This document shows positions 1-5,217 of a DNA stretch of 6,977 nucleotides, piece by piece. The first letter of the stretch is position 1, and each line of letters begins with the position of its first letter. The translations under genes were made by a program, and so were the position numbers. Origin of the DNA: an uncultured Ruminococcus sp. (lineage in GTDB: Bacteria; Bacillota; Clostridia; Oscillospirales; Ruminococcaceae); NCBI GenBank assembly GCA_902772615.1, contig CACYBC010000217.1, positions 1 through 6,977 of the forward strand, written 5' to 3'. The notes beneath the pieces are model-generated. The model made no database searches. It worked only from the letters and a program-made list of their open reading frames with translations, and was not told the origin of the DNA.

Positions 1-888
1 ATGATCACGACCCTCACTTCTGCCGTCTTCAACATCGTGTTTGACTGGCTGTTCATAGTCAAGCTCGGATTGGGCATGCACGGTCCGGCACTGGCCAACA
101 TGTGCGGCACGGCCGCCGTTCTCATATTCGGATTCTTCTTCTACTCCGGCAAAAAATGCGAGATCGGCTTCGGAAAGCCTACCCGCCATTTCGGTGATCT
201 TCTGCTCCGTACGGTCAAGCTCGGATTTCCCCACATGGTCACTTCTGCGGCTCTCGGCATAAACAGTCTTGTTATCAATAAAGTGCTTGTTGCAGAAGCG
301 AGCGAGATGGCTCTGTCCGCGAACAGCATCGTCAACAGCATGCAGTTCATCTTCATGTCTGCCTTCTTCGGAGTTTCGTCTTCGATAAGCCCCATGCTCA
401 GTTTCGCATACGGTGAAAGGAAGCCCGAGAGGATAAGACGCATAATTAAGCAGTATGCGACTCTGGTCCTCGCGCTTGCCGCGCTGACTGTATCGCTGTA
501 TCTTCTTGGAAAAGGTCACCTTGTCAAACTTTACCTCAAGGAAGATGCCGATCCGACTCTCAGAGCCATGGTGCTCAAAGGACTCAGCGCCGCGGCTCCG
601 ACATTCCCGTTCTTCGGGCTGGTGATCGTCATTCAGGACCTGTTCACCGGCGTGCAGAACACACGGGTCTCTGCCGCGATCTCTGTGACAGAGAACGTGA
701 TATTCTCAAATCTCACCGTTATCCTTATGACGAAATTCTTCGGTCTGGACGGCTTCTGGTGGACCTTCGCCATGTCGGAATTCCTGACATTCCTGGTCTG
801 CGTTATCCTGTATGTAAGGTATCAGGATGTGTACGGATACGGTCCGAATGGTAAAGCCTCTCACTTCACGGAAGGTAAGATCCTCTGA
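1..888 (+). CDS. MATE-family efflux transporter, C-terminal part (5' end outside window)
   Basis: This is a multi-pass inner-membrane antiporter of the MATE (multi antimicrobial extrusion) family, whose members export drugs or organic cations in exchange for Na+ or H+. The 295 visible residues are very hydrophobic. They begin with the segment closing the N-lobe (residues 11-33, NIVFDWLFI..GLGMHGPALA), which is the usual conserved TM5 region. The second lobe opens at GFPHMV (75-80), and the cytoplasmic-loop motif PMLSFAYGERKPERIRRI (131-148) matches the family pattern 'P..S..YG....R'. MATE proteins are usually about 450 residues, so roughly 150 residues (about four helices) should lie left of the window. 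The ATG at position 1 is therefore probably an internal methionine, not the start. The tail ends in a short polar segment and TGA at 886-888, just before a terminator. Substrate and coupling ion cannot be read from the sequence. Confidence 0.85.
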   Translation: MITTLTSAVFNIVFDWLFIVKLGLGMHGPALANMCGTAAVLIFGFFFYSGKKCEIGFGKPTRHFGDLLLRTVKLGFPHMVTSAALGINSLVINKVLVAEASEMALSANSIVNSMQFIFMSAFFGVSSSISPMLSFAYGERKPERIRRIIKQYATLVLALAALTVSLYLLGKGHLVKLYLKEDADPTLRAMVLKGLSAAAPTFPFFGLVIVIQDLFTGVQNTRVSAAISVTENVIFSNLTVILMTKFFGLDGFWWTFAMSEFLTFLVCVILYVRYQDVYGYGPNGKASHFTEGKIL

Positions 889-901
889 TCTTTATATAAA
901 T

Positions 902-934
902 AAAGAAAGTCTGCAGAACTGCAGACTTTCTTTT
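902..934. terminator. Bidirectional Rho-independent terminator between convergent genes
   Basis: A perfect 15-bp inverted repeat, AAAGAAAGTCTGCAG (902-916) and CTGCAGACTTTCTTT (919-933), is separated by only AA, so the real loop must open a few pairs. The plus strand ends in a T-rich run (927-934). The minus-strand transcript leaves the same stem into a U-rich tract (CTTTATTTATATAAAG). It sits 13 bases after the MATE stop and 13 bases from the stop of the convergent zinc-ribbon gene, so it can terminate both. Confidence 0.9.
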
Positions 935-946
935 ATTCTCAGTCAA

Positions 947-1846
947 TTACCAATCACTGTCCCAGTCAGAACCGCTGTCCCAGTCGGAACCCGAATCCCA
1001 GTCAGAACCTGAATCCCAGTCGGAACCGCTGTCCCAGTCATCCCAGTCATTATCCCAGTCTGAGCTGCTGTCCCAGTCGTCATCCCAGTCGGAACTGTAA
1101 TCATATGGATCGTAGTAGTCGCTGTCGTAAAAATCCGATACGCCATAATCGGAATCATACGAGTAGGACTGATAATAGTCATCGTAGTTGCTGCTGAGAT
1201 AGCTGTCCACATCCGTGGGATACCAGCCGTATCCCGGATCATAGTAATACCAGTCATCGTGATAGTTATAGTACGTGTTTCCACCGTAGCTGTAATATCC
1301 GGTAGACGGCGTGTGGGAGTGGGTACCTATCATTATCCCCACCACAGCGAGAATAATCCATATCGTGAACATCACGGCGAGGATGACGAACGCTGAACGG
1401 CAGCCCTTGAGATTCCTCCTTCCGCGGGGCATCGCAGAGACCGTCCTGCCGGAACTTCTCTGTGCCGCTGCTCTTGCTTCCGCATTCCTTCTGTTGGCAA
1501 ACTCGCTCTTGAGTTTCTGATACAGTTCGTTTACGGCATATTCTTCGTCTGTTCCCCTGTATCTGACTGCTCTAGAGCCGTCCGCCTTGTTCTTGTATAC
1601 CACATATTCCCCGTCAGCATCCCTGTAGATACCGAACGCTTTGGGCTGTCTGTAATCCTCTCCAATGAAAAACCTGAGCTTATCGACAGGCACGTTATAC
1701 CTTGAGCAGAATGCCTTGAGTTCCTCAATGGTCCTCGGGACGCCTTTACCGGCCCGCTGAGTGTTTATGTTGGGTGCGCCGCAGTTCGGGCAGTTAGTAT
1801 TGACATCCGAATAATAGCATCCGCAGTATTCACACTTGATCTTCAT
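947..1846 (-). CDS. Zinc-ribbon, single-pass membrane protein with Asp/Trp/Ser/Tyr-rich repeat tail
   Basis: The function is unknown. This 299-residue protein has four visible parts. (1) An N-terminal zinc ribbon with CxxC at 5/8 and CPNCG with cysteines 19/22. (2) A compact charged region, about 38-120 (..LRFFIGEDYRQPKAFGIY.. to NELYQKLKSEF), which I recall, without having searched, as a recurring module in clostridial zinc-ribbon proteins. (3) An Arg/Lys-rich stretch (141-150) followed by one transmembrane helix at 151-174. (4) A 125-residue tail (175-299) with no Lys, Arg or Cys, rich in Tyr, Asp, Ser and Trp, ending in four DSGSDW repeats (272-295). The positive-inside rule puts the zinc ribbon in the cytoplasm and the acidic tail outside. 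The start is well supported: AGGAGG (1854-1859) lies 7 bases before the ATG. The gene is monocistronic, with its own candidate promoter and a shared terminator. The gene call is firm; the role is not known. Confidence 0.88.
   Translation of the reverse strand: MKIKCEYCGCYYSDVNTNCPNCGAPNINTQRAGKGVPRTIEELKAFCSRYNVPVDKLRFFIGEDYRQPKAFGIYRDADGEYVVYKNKADGSRAVRYRGTDEEYAVNELYQKLKSEFANRRNAEARAAAQRSSGRTVSAMPRGRRNLKGCRSAFVILAVMFTIWIILAVVGIMIGTHSHTPSTGYYSYGGNTYYNYHDDWYYYDPGYGWYPTDVDSYLSSNYDDYYQSYSYDSDYGVSDFYDSDYYDPYDYSSDWDDDWDSSSDWDNDWDDWDSGSDWDSGSDWDSGSDWDSGSDWDSDW
961..1032 (-). repeat. Four tandem 18-bp units encoding (DSGSDW)4
   Basis: Four consecutive 18-base units start with CCCAGTC on the plus strand at 961, 979, 997 and 1015. 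Shorter or diverged units starting with the same CCCAGTC follow at 1033, 1042, 1054, 1072 and 1084. Unit ends alternate between CGCTGT (units 1 and 4) and CGAAT/TGAAT (units 2 and 3), which are different codons for the same Asp-Ser. The array is in frame and forms the C-terminal end of the zinc-ribbon membrane protein, with Trp every sixth residue from 271 to 295. Confidence 0.9.
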
Positions 1847-1853
1847 GGAGGTC

Positions 1854-1859
1854 CCTCCT
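1854..1859 (-). promoter_or_regulatory. Ribosome binding site of the zinc-ribbon gene
   Basis: AGGAGG on the minus strand, 7 bases before the ATG at 1846-1844, fixes the start of this gene. Confidence 0.85.
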
Positions 1860-1911
1860 CTTCTGATCTGTCCCGGAAATTCTCTTTAGGGTCTCGCTTT
1901 CCGGCGATATA

Positions 1912-1920
1912 AGTATAGCA
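1912..1920 (-). promoter_or_regulatory. Extended -10 promoter for the zinc-ribbon gene
   Basis: The minus strand reads TGC-TATACT, a textbook extended -10 (TGn plus 5 of 6 matches to TATAAT). The hexamer expected 17 bp upstream (TTTCTG, 1935-1940) is a poor -35, which extended -10 promoters tolerate. Transcription would start near 1905, giving a leader of about 58 bases that contains the AGGAGG site. Confidence 0.55.
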
Positions 1921-2009
1921 TATGCACTATTACCCAGAAATAATGAACTCTGCGGAATAGCCCATCCTAATGTTCCTTTCTCTGCAAAATAGTTCCTTCA
2001 GGCGCAAAC

Positions 2010-2036
2010 AGCGGCGAAGCATACTGCTTCGCCGCT
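2010..2036 (-). terminator. Hairpin terminator after the alpha/beta hydrolase gene
   Basis: A perfect 12-bp inverted repeat, AGCGGCGAAGCA (2010-2021) and TGCTTCGCCGCT (2025-2036), has a TAC loop and begins 27 bases past the hydrolase stop codon. On the minus strand the stem is followed by TGTTTGC, a short and imperfect U tract, so termination may be incomplete. On the plus strand it is followed by TTTCCGTTTT, but no plus-strand gene is seen just upstream. Confidence 0.7.
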
Positions 2037-2063
2037 TTCCGTTTTCCGGGATATTCCAGACTG

Positions 2064-3194
2064 TCAGTCTTCTTTCGTCTGATTCAGGAGCCAGGACATG
2101 ATACCGTATTCGTTCTTGTATGTAGGCACCCAGCTCCAGTGGTTCTGACGGAAGAGCTTTCCGTAGTTCTCTGCCTGCATAAGATTCGGTGTGATGGAAA
2201 CATCATACTTCTCGAGATCTTCAGGTGAGAAGAGTGTAAGGTGTGCGTTGTCGTTGCCGTTATCCCTCATGTTCATGACAGCATCGACGAGGTATTTATG
2301 GCGATAAAGGGTGTGGTCAATATATGCGGATGTCACCCAGATCGGACGCCTGATGGATTTCAGTATCGTGAAAGTCTCGGGCGTCATTGAGGGACAGACC
2401 GGAACAGCAGCCGCAAACAGGTCGGATCCCACCGACATAGCTCTTACCGTTCCCGCGCCGCCCATGGACATGCCGGTCACATAGACTCTCTTGGGATCCA
2501 CTTTTCCTTCGCTGATCATTCTTCTGATCAGGTCACAGACCAGTCCGAGATAATATCTGGACCATCCGTATCTGGGATCCTTTGAGAAATCGCTGTTCTC
2601 GAACCTGTTGTTCAGGCTGCGCGCGCTGATGTTGGAGAAGTCGCGGCGCTCTTCCACGCACATCGGAGCAAGAACATACAGATCCGGGTAGTCTTCAGCG
2701 AAGTTTACCGGACCGTAGTCAGCGGTAAGCTGCTTTTCATTGTCTCTCTTGCCTTCGCCGTCTTCATAACCGCCGTTTCCGCCGCCGTGGAGGAAGAGGA
2801 TCATGGGGCGGGGGGTCGTGGCGTTCTCTGGTGTATAGAGGCGGTACATAAGACGGCCTTCTACTACCTTTGCAAATTTATCGTCCATCGTGCGGGTCTT
2901 AACTTCAAACTCGCTCTGTCCGATCTTCTTGTCACCGACGACCAGTGTCCATACAGCTTTATTGGTGGAGGGCACGACCTCGATGTGGAGGACTCCGTCT
3001 TTTACTTCGACAGACTTGACGTCCCCTGGAGCGACTCCTCTGCTTTCCTTGAGATAAGCGATGTGTTCCGTCGACACGGCAGGTCCTTCCAGACATACCT
3101 GGTCAATCGCGGGAGCCTCACCTTCCCACGGGATCTCCAGCCAATCGATCTCCTGACCGGTCAGGCCAAGAAATGCATGTGCTATGTTTGCCAT
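2064..3194 (-). CDS. Alpha/beta-hydrolase esterase (PHB-depolymerase / prolyl-oligopeptidase-like)
   Basis: This is a 376-residue serine hydrolase, probably an intracellular carboxylic-ester hydrolase since no signal peptide or membrane segment is seen. Residues 1 to about 110 look like a separate beta-rich N-terminal domain. A similar two-part design, Ig-like domain plus esterase, is known in EstA-type esterases of Thermotoga, but assigning it here is inference. The catalytic domain runs from about 115 to the end. It has the oxyanion-hole motif HGGG (136-139), the nucleophile elbow G-M-S-M-G (241-245, Ser243), a likely acid at Asp293 (in AYIDHTLY) and the likely His352 in NHWSWVP. The length suits the group. 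The start is supported by AGGAG (3202-3206) 7 bases before the ATG. A strong promoter lies upstream and a hairpin downstream. Substrate is unknown; acetyl or feruloyl esters and peptides are all possible. The fold and the catalytic serine are secure, the exact family less so. Confidence 0.85.
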   Translation of the reverse strand: MANIAHAFLGLTGQEIDWLEIPWEGEAPAIDQVCLEGPAVSTEHIAYLKESRGVAPGDVKSVEVKDGVLHIEVVPSTNKAVWTLVVGDKKIGQSEFEVKTRTMDDKFAKVVEGRLMYRLYTPENATTPRPMILFLHGGGNGGYEDGEGKRDNEKQLTADYGPVNFAEDYPDLYVLAPMCVEERRDFSNISARSLNNRFENSDFSKDPRYGWSRYYLGLVCDLIRRMISEGKVDPKRVYVTGMSMGGAGTVRAMSVGSDLFAAAVPVCPSMTPETFTILKSIRRPIWVTSAYIDHTLYRHKYLVDAVMNMRDNGNDNAHLTLFSPEDLEKYDVSITPNLMQAENYGKLFRQNHWSWVPTYKNEYGIMSWLLNQTKED

Positions 3195-3229
3195 GTTTTT
3201 TCTCCTGTCTTAATCAATATTCATTATGA

Positions 3230-3249
3230 TTCCCGGTGCTTTCCGGGAA
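3230..3249 (-). promoter_or_regulatory. Inverted repeat in the leader of the hydrolase gene
   Basis: TTCCCGG (3230-3236) and CCGGGAA (3243-3249) are perfect 7-bp arms around a 6-base spacer. The element lies about 10-30 bases downstream of the predicted transcription start and 35 bases before the start codon. The minus-strand RNA leaves it into UCAUAAUGAA, with no U tract, so it is not a typical terminator. It could be a repressor operator just downstream of the promoter or a stabilising leader hairpin. Confidence 0.5.
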
Positions 3250-3265
3250 GTTGATTTGTGACTAA

Positions 3266-3294
3266 ATTATAAGTCTGCTGATGCTGAATGGCAA
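3266..3294 (-). promoter_or_regulatory. Sigma-A-type promoter of the alpha/beta hydrolase gene
   Basis: On the minus strand, a -35 TTGCCA (3294-3289, 5 of 6 matches) and a -10 TATAAT (3271-3266, perfect) are separated by exactly 17 bp. This is the best promoter in the window. Transcription would start near 3259, giving a leader of about 65 bases that includes the inverted repeat at 3230-3249. It shows that the downstream esterase can be expressed independently of the carboxylesterase gene 116 bp upstream. Confidence 0.8.
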
Positions 3295-3310
3295 TCTGCC
3301 TGCATCCGGA

Positions 3311-4849
3311 TCATGCTTTCCTGAAGCCGTCTTTATACTTATCCAGGAAATAGTCGAGCTTATACTGCTGGAACACAGGCAGCTTCCTCTCTCCCATCCA
3401 GGGTGACGTGTCAAACATCATGCTCTTCCTGCTGTCGGCAGTATACGGTGTCCATTCCGGAAGTTCCGGTCCGTTGGGATCCCCGTTCTTTACGAAGTTC
3501 GCCCAGTACTCTGCCATCTTGTTTGACAGCTCATAGTCACTCGCCGCGTACTGTCTCCAGTCTCTGTCCAGAGTCTGGAAAACATACCAGTGTTCAAATC
3601 CGTGATACGCACCCTGGAAATCACCGGGAGCCCTTCTGATGTTGCAGTATACGTACGCGGGTCTCATGTGGTTGCTCAGCTGCGTCTCCGCAAACATACG
3701 TGCCCTGTAGATATTGGCATCAGTCATGGCGGTCGCCATGTCAGTATCCGTGATCCCTTCGCAGAATCTAACGAATTCATCAGCTTTATCGCCGAACTTT
3801 CTTGAATACTCCTGAACCTTTTCTCTTGTCAGCACTGCGCTGCGTGAGAACGTGGTGGTCAGCGCGCCTTCGTCTCCCGCTCCTCCGACAAGATATGGTA
3901 TGTCATGATGTCTTCCGGATATATATACATCACAGGGATCCTCGGGGAACACATATCCGTCTATGACTCCGCGGAAGAAACAGAGATATCCCGGCATCTT
4001 GCGGTAGATCTCACCAAGTTCCTCGCAGGATAGTTTTCTCATCTCATCAAGAGTCCTGCAGCCCGCTGCCTCCGCAAACATGTCTCCTCTTCTGTATGCT
4101 TCTTCTTTAGGCATCCAGAACGGAGAAGACTCCGGTCCGTCGTTCGGATCCATCATGTCATGCGTGACAGGGGCGCTCTCGATTACGCACCCCGCCAGAT
4201 CCCCTTCGGTAAGAGGCGTACATGCCAGTGCCGTTGCAGCGACCGCACCGGATGAGTGACCCATCAGAGTGATCCTGTCAGGATCCCCTCCGAAATTCTT
4301 TATGTTTCTCCTCACCCATTTCAGCGCAAATATCTGGTCCAGGTAATAGATGTTTCCTGCGCTTCCGTAAGGATTTTCCTTTTCCATGTCGCGGTGCACG
4401 AGCATGCCGAGAGGTCCGGTCCTGTAGTTTATCGTGACCACGACGACGCCTCTTTTGCAGAATCCTTCGCCGTCATACTGCGGTCTGTTGGATGCGCCTC
4501 CCATGAAGGCTCCTCCGGGGATAAACATCAGCACGGGAAGCATCTCTTCATCGTTTGCAGCCGGAGTATATACATTGAGATACAGACAGTCTTCACTGTC
4601 TCGGAGATCGTCGCTCCTTCCCATAAACTGATAGCATGCATTGCCGAACTCGACGCAGTCTCTTATTCCGTCCCACTTCTCATGCGGCTGCGGGAACCTC
4701 CATCTGAGATCTCCTACCGGAGGAGCTGCATATGGTATTCCCTTGAAAACAGTGAATTTTGGATTGTTTCCTTCCGTTCCTCTGACTGTCCCGTATTCCG
4801 TCTGTGCCGTTCTTAGTGCGGTCTTGCCTCTTCCGAATGTGAAAGCCAT
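3311..4849 (-). CDS. Type-B carboxylesterase family protein
   Basis: This is a 512-residue alpha/beta hydrolase of the carboxylesterase/cholinesterase (type-B, pnbA-like) family, which hydrolyses carboxylic esters to an alcohol and an acid. With no signal peptide visible it is probably cytoplasmic. Family landmarks appear in order: FKGIPYAAPPVGDLRWR (35-51), EDCLYLNVYTP (86-96), oxyanion loop PGGAF (111-115), nucleophile elbow G-H-S-S-G (197-201, Ser199), GGDPDRIT (187-194), acid Glu327 in GDEGA, and His416 in GAYHGFEH. The oxyanion motif has Pro where HGGGF is usual. The reading frame extends 23 codons upstream, to an ATG at 4918, but the start chosen is the ATG at 4849: it has AAGGAGG 8 bases upstream, and a TATAAT box lies inside the would-be extension. 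No clear terminator follows, so some readthrough into the next esterase gene (116 bp away) is possible. Natural substrate unknown. Confidence 0.93.
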   Translation of the reverse strand: MAFTFGRGKTALRTAQTEYGTVRGTEGNNPKFTVFKGIPYAAPPVGDLRWRFPQPHEKWDGIRDCVEFGNACYQFMGRSDDLRDSEDCLYLNVYTPAANDEEMLPVLMFIPGGAFMGGASNRPQYDGEGFCKRGVVVVTINYRTGPLGMLVHRDMEKENPYGSAGNIYYLDQIFALKWVRRNIKNFGGDPDRITLMGHSSGAVAATALACTPLTEGDLAGCVIESAPVTHDMMDPNDGPESSPFWMPKEEAYRRGDMFAEAAGCRTLDEMRKLSCEELGEIYRKMPGYLCFFRGVIDGYVFPEDPCDVYISGRHHDIPYLVGGAGDEGALTTTFSRSAVLTREKVQEYSRKFGDKADEFVRFCEGITDTDMATAMTDANIYRARMFAETQLSNHMRPAYVYCNIRRAPGDFQGAYHGFEHWYVFQTLDRDWRQYAASDYELSNKMAEYWANFVKNGDPNGPELPEWTPYTADSRKSMMFDTSPWMGERKLPVFQQYKLDYFLDKYKDGFRKA

Positions 4850-4857
4850 GATCCTTT

Positions 4858-4864
4858 CCTCCTT
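4858..4864 (-). promoter_or_regulatory. Ribosome binding site fixing the carboxylesterase start
   Basis: AAGGAGG on the minus strand, 8 bases before the ATG at 4849-4847. It is a near-perfect anti-16S match and decides against the upstream in-frame ATG at 4918. Confidence 0.88.
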
Positions 4865-4879
4865 TTTGTTCCTGATTCT

Positions 4880-4909
4880 ATTATACTTACTTTGATCCGG
4901 CATTTGGAA
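4880..4909 (-). promoter_or_regulatory. Promoter of the carboxylesterase gene
   Basis: A perfect TATAAT (4885-4880, minus strand) is paired with a weak -35: TTCCAA (4909-4904) at 18 bp or TCCAAA (4908-4903) at 17 bp. Transcription would begin near 4873, only about 24 bases before the start codon, which is just room for the ribosome binding site. The weak -35 next to a palindrome fits a regulated promoter, but that is inference. Confidence 0.6.
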
Positions 4910-4917
4910 CACCTGCA

Positions 4918-4937
4918 CGGAACATACGTGCGTTCCG
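4918..4937. promoter_or_regulatory. Candidate operator palindrome between divergent genes
   Basis: CGGAACATACGTGCGTTCCG is a 20-bp imperfect palindrome: 8 of 10 pairs match, with 6-bp outer arms CGGAAC/GTTCCG and an ACGT centre. It lies just upstream of the carboxylesterase -35 and upstream of the plus-strand operon, in the only divergent intergenic space of the window. Size and symmetry suit a dimeric repressor of the TetR or MarR type, but no regulator gene is present here to pair with it. Confidence 0.45.
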
Positions 4938-4945
4938 CCCCAAAC

Positions 4946-4979
4946 TTGCCTTTTTTCGTCCCATATGAGAAAATAAGAT
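4946..4979 (+). promoter_or_regulatory. Weak candidate promoter region of the small-protein/ligase operon
   Basis: Two poor options overlap. TTGCCT (4946-4951) is followed at 17 bp by GAAAAT (4969-4974), matching 4 of 6 at each box. TAAGAT (4974-4979, 4 of 6) is a somewhat better -10 but lacks a -35 at normal spacing. Either would start transcription shortly before the ribosome binding site at 4991-4996. A promoter is expected here because the upstream gene is divergent, but its exact position is uncertain. Confidence 0.25.
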
Positions 4980-4990
4980 GCTTAGACAGA

Positions 4991-4996
4991 AAGGAG
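4991..4996 (+). promoter_or_regulatory. Ribosome binding site fixing the small-protein start
   Basis: AAGGAG lies 5 bases before the ATG at 5002 (8 before the GTG at 5005). It lies within the stretch that would be coding if the earlier in-frame ATG at 4978 were used, so it argues for the later start. Confidence 0.75.
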
Positions 4997-5001
4997 CGTT
5001 A

Positions 5002-5187
5002 ATGGTGAAAAAGTCTCTTTTTTCAAAAAAACAGGAGAAAGATAGTAAAGTCGGCGCCGCAGTCGCGATAGCCGTCACTTCCAGCGTCGCATTTGCCGCT
5101 CTCAGCATCGCTGTTCTCACTGCAGTCTACTGCAAGTCGCTTCTTGATGTTGAGTACATCGGAGACAGCGATGTTTATGATGACTGA
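5002..5187 (+). CDS. Small single-pass membrane protein (61 residues), unknown function
   Basis: I do not recognise this family. The 61-residue product has three parts: a lysine-rich N-terminus (six Lys in residues 3-16), an Ala/Val-rich hydrophobic segment at about 17-43 long enough for one membrane helix, and an acidic C-terminus (49-61, with Asp49, Glu51, Asp55, Asp57, Asp60, Asp61). The charge pattern predicts N-in, C-out. It could be an uncleaved signal anchor, and I see no convincing lipobox or signal-peptidase site. The ATG at 5002 is preferred over the in-frame ATG at 4978 because AAGGAG lies 5 bases upstream of it. The stop is only 30 bases before the AMP-ligase start, with its own ribosome binding site between them, so the two are almost certainly co-transcribed. 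A role in anchoring or modulating the ligase is a guess. An overlapping minus-strand open frame lacks any such support. Confidence 0.7.
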   Translation: MVKKSLFSKKQEKDSKVGAAVAIAVTSSVAFAALSIAVLTAVYCKSLLDVEYIGDSDVYDD

Positions 5188-5217
5188 CGACAGTACGGTC
5201 TCGAAAGGTAGTTTGAT

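Noticed and set aside
961..1101. CRISPR-like array
   Set aside because: The units are contiguous 18-mers with no unique spacers and are in frame within a coding gene.
943..1284. Minus-strand frame giving a Thr/Met/Gly-rich repetitive peptide
   Set aside because: It is the shifted reading of the Asp/Trp repeat region of the zinc-ribbon gene; the repeat keeps more than one frame open. It has no ribosome binding site and an implausible composition.
1949..1992. Near-direct repeat TCTGCGGAATAG / TCTGCAAAATAG, 32 bp apart
   Set aside because: 10 of 12 matches over a short AT-rich sequence can arise by chance, and no second line of evidence ties it to a promoter or an insertion site.
2787..3254. 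155-codon plus-strand frame opposite the alpha/beta hydrolase
   Set aside because: It overlaps the catalytic HGGG region and the promoter/leader on the other strand; its composition looks like antisense of a real gene.
3195..3310. Terminator between the two esterase genes
   Set aside because: The only good inverted repeat (3230-3249) is followed by no U tract and lies downstream of the second gene's promoter, so it does not fit termination of the first gene.
4256..4816. 186-codon plus-strand frame opposite the carboxylesterase
   Set aside because: It is antisense to a gene with all catalytic motifs intact, and its translation shows no recognisable domain.
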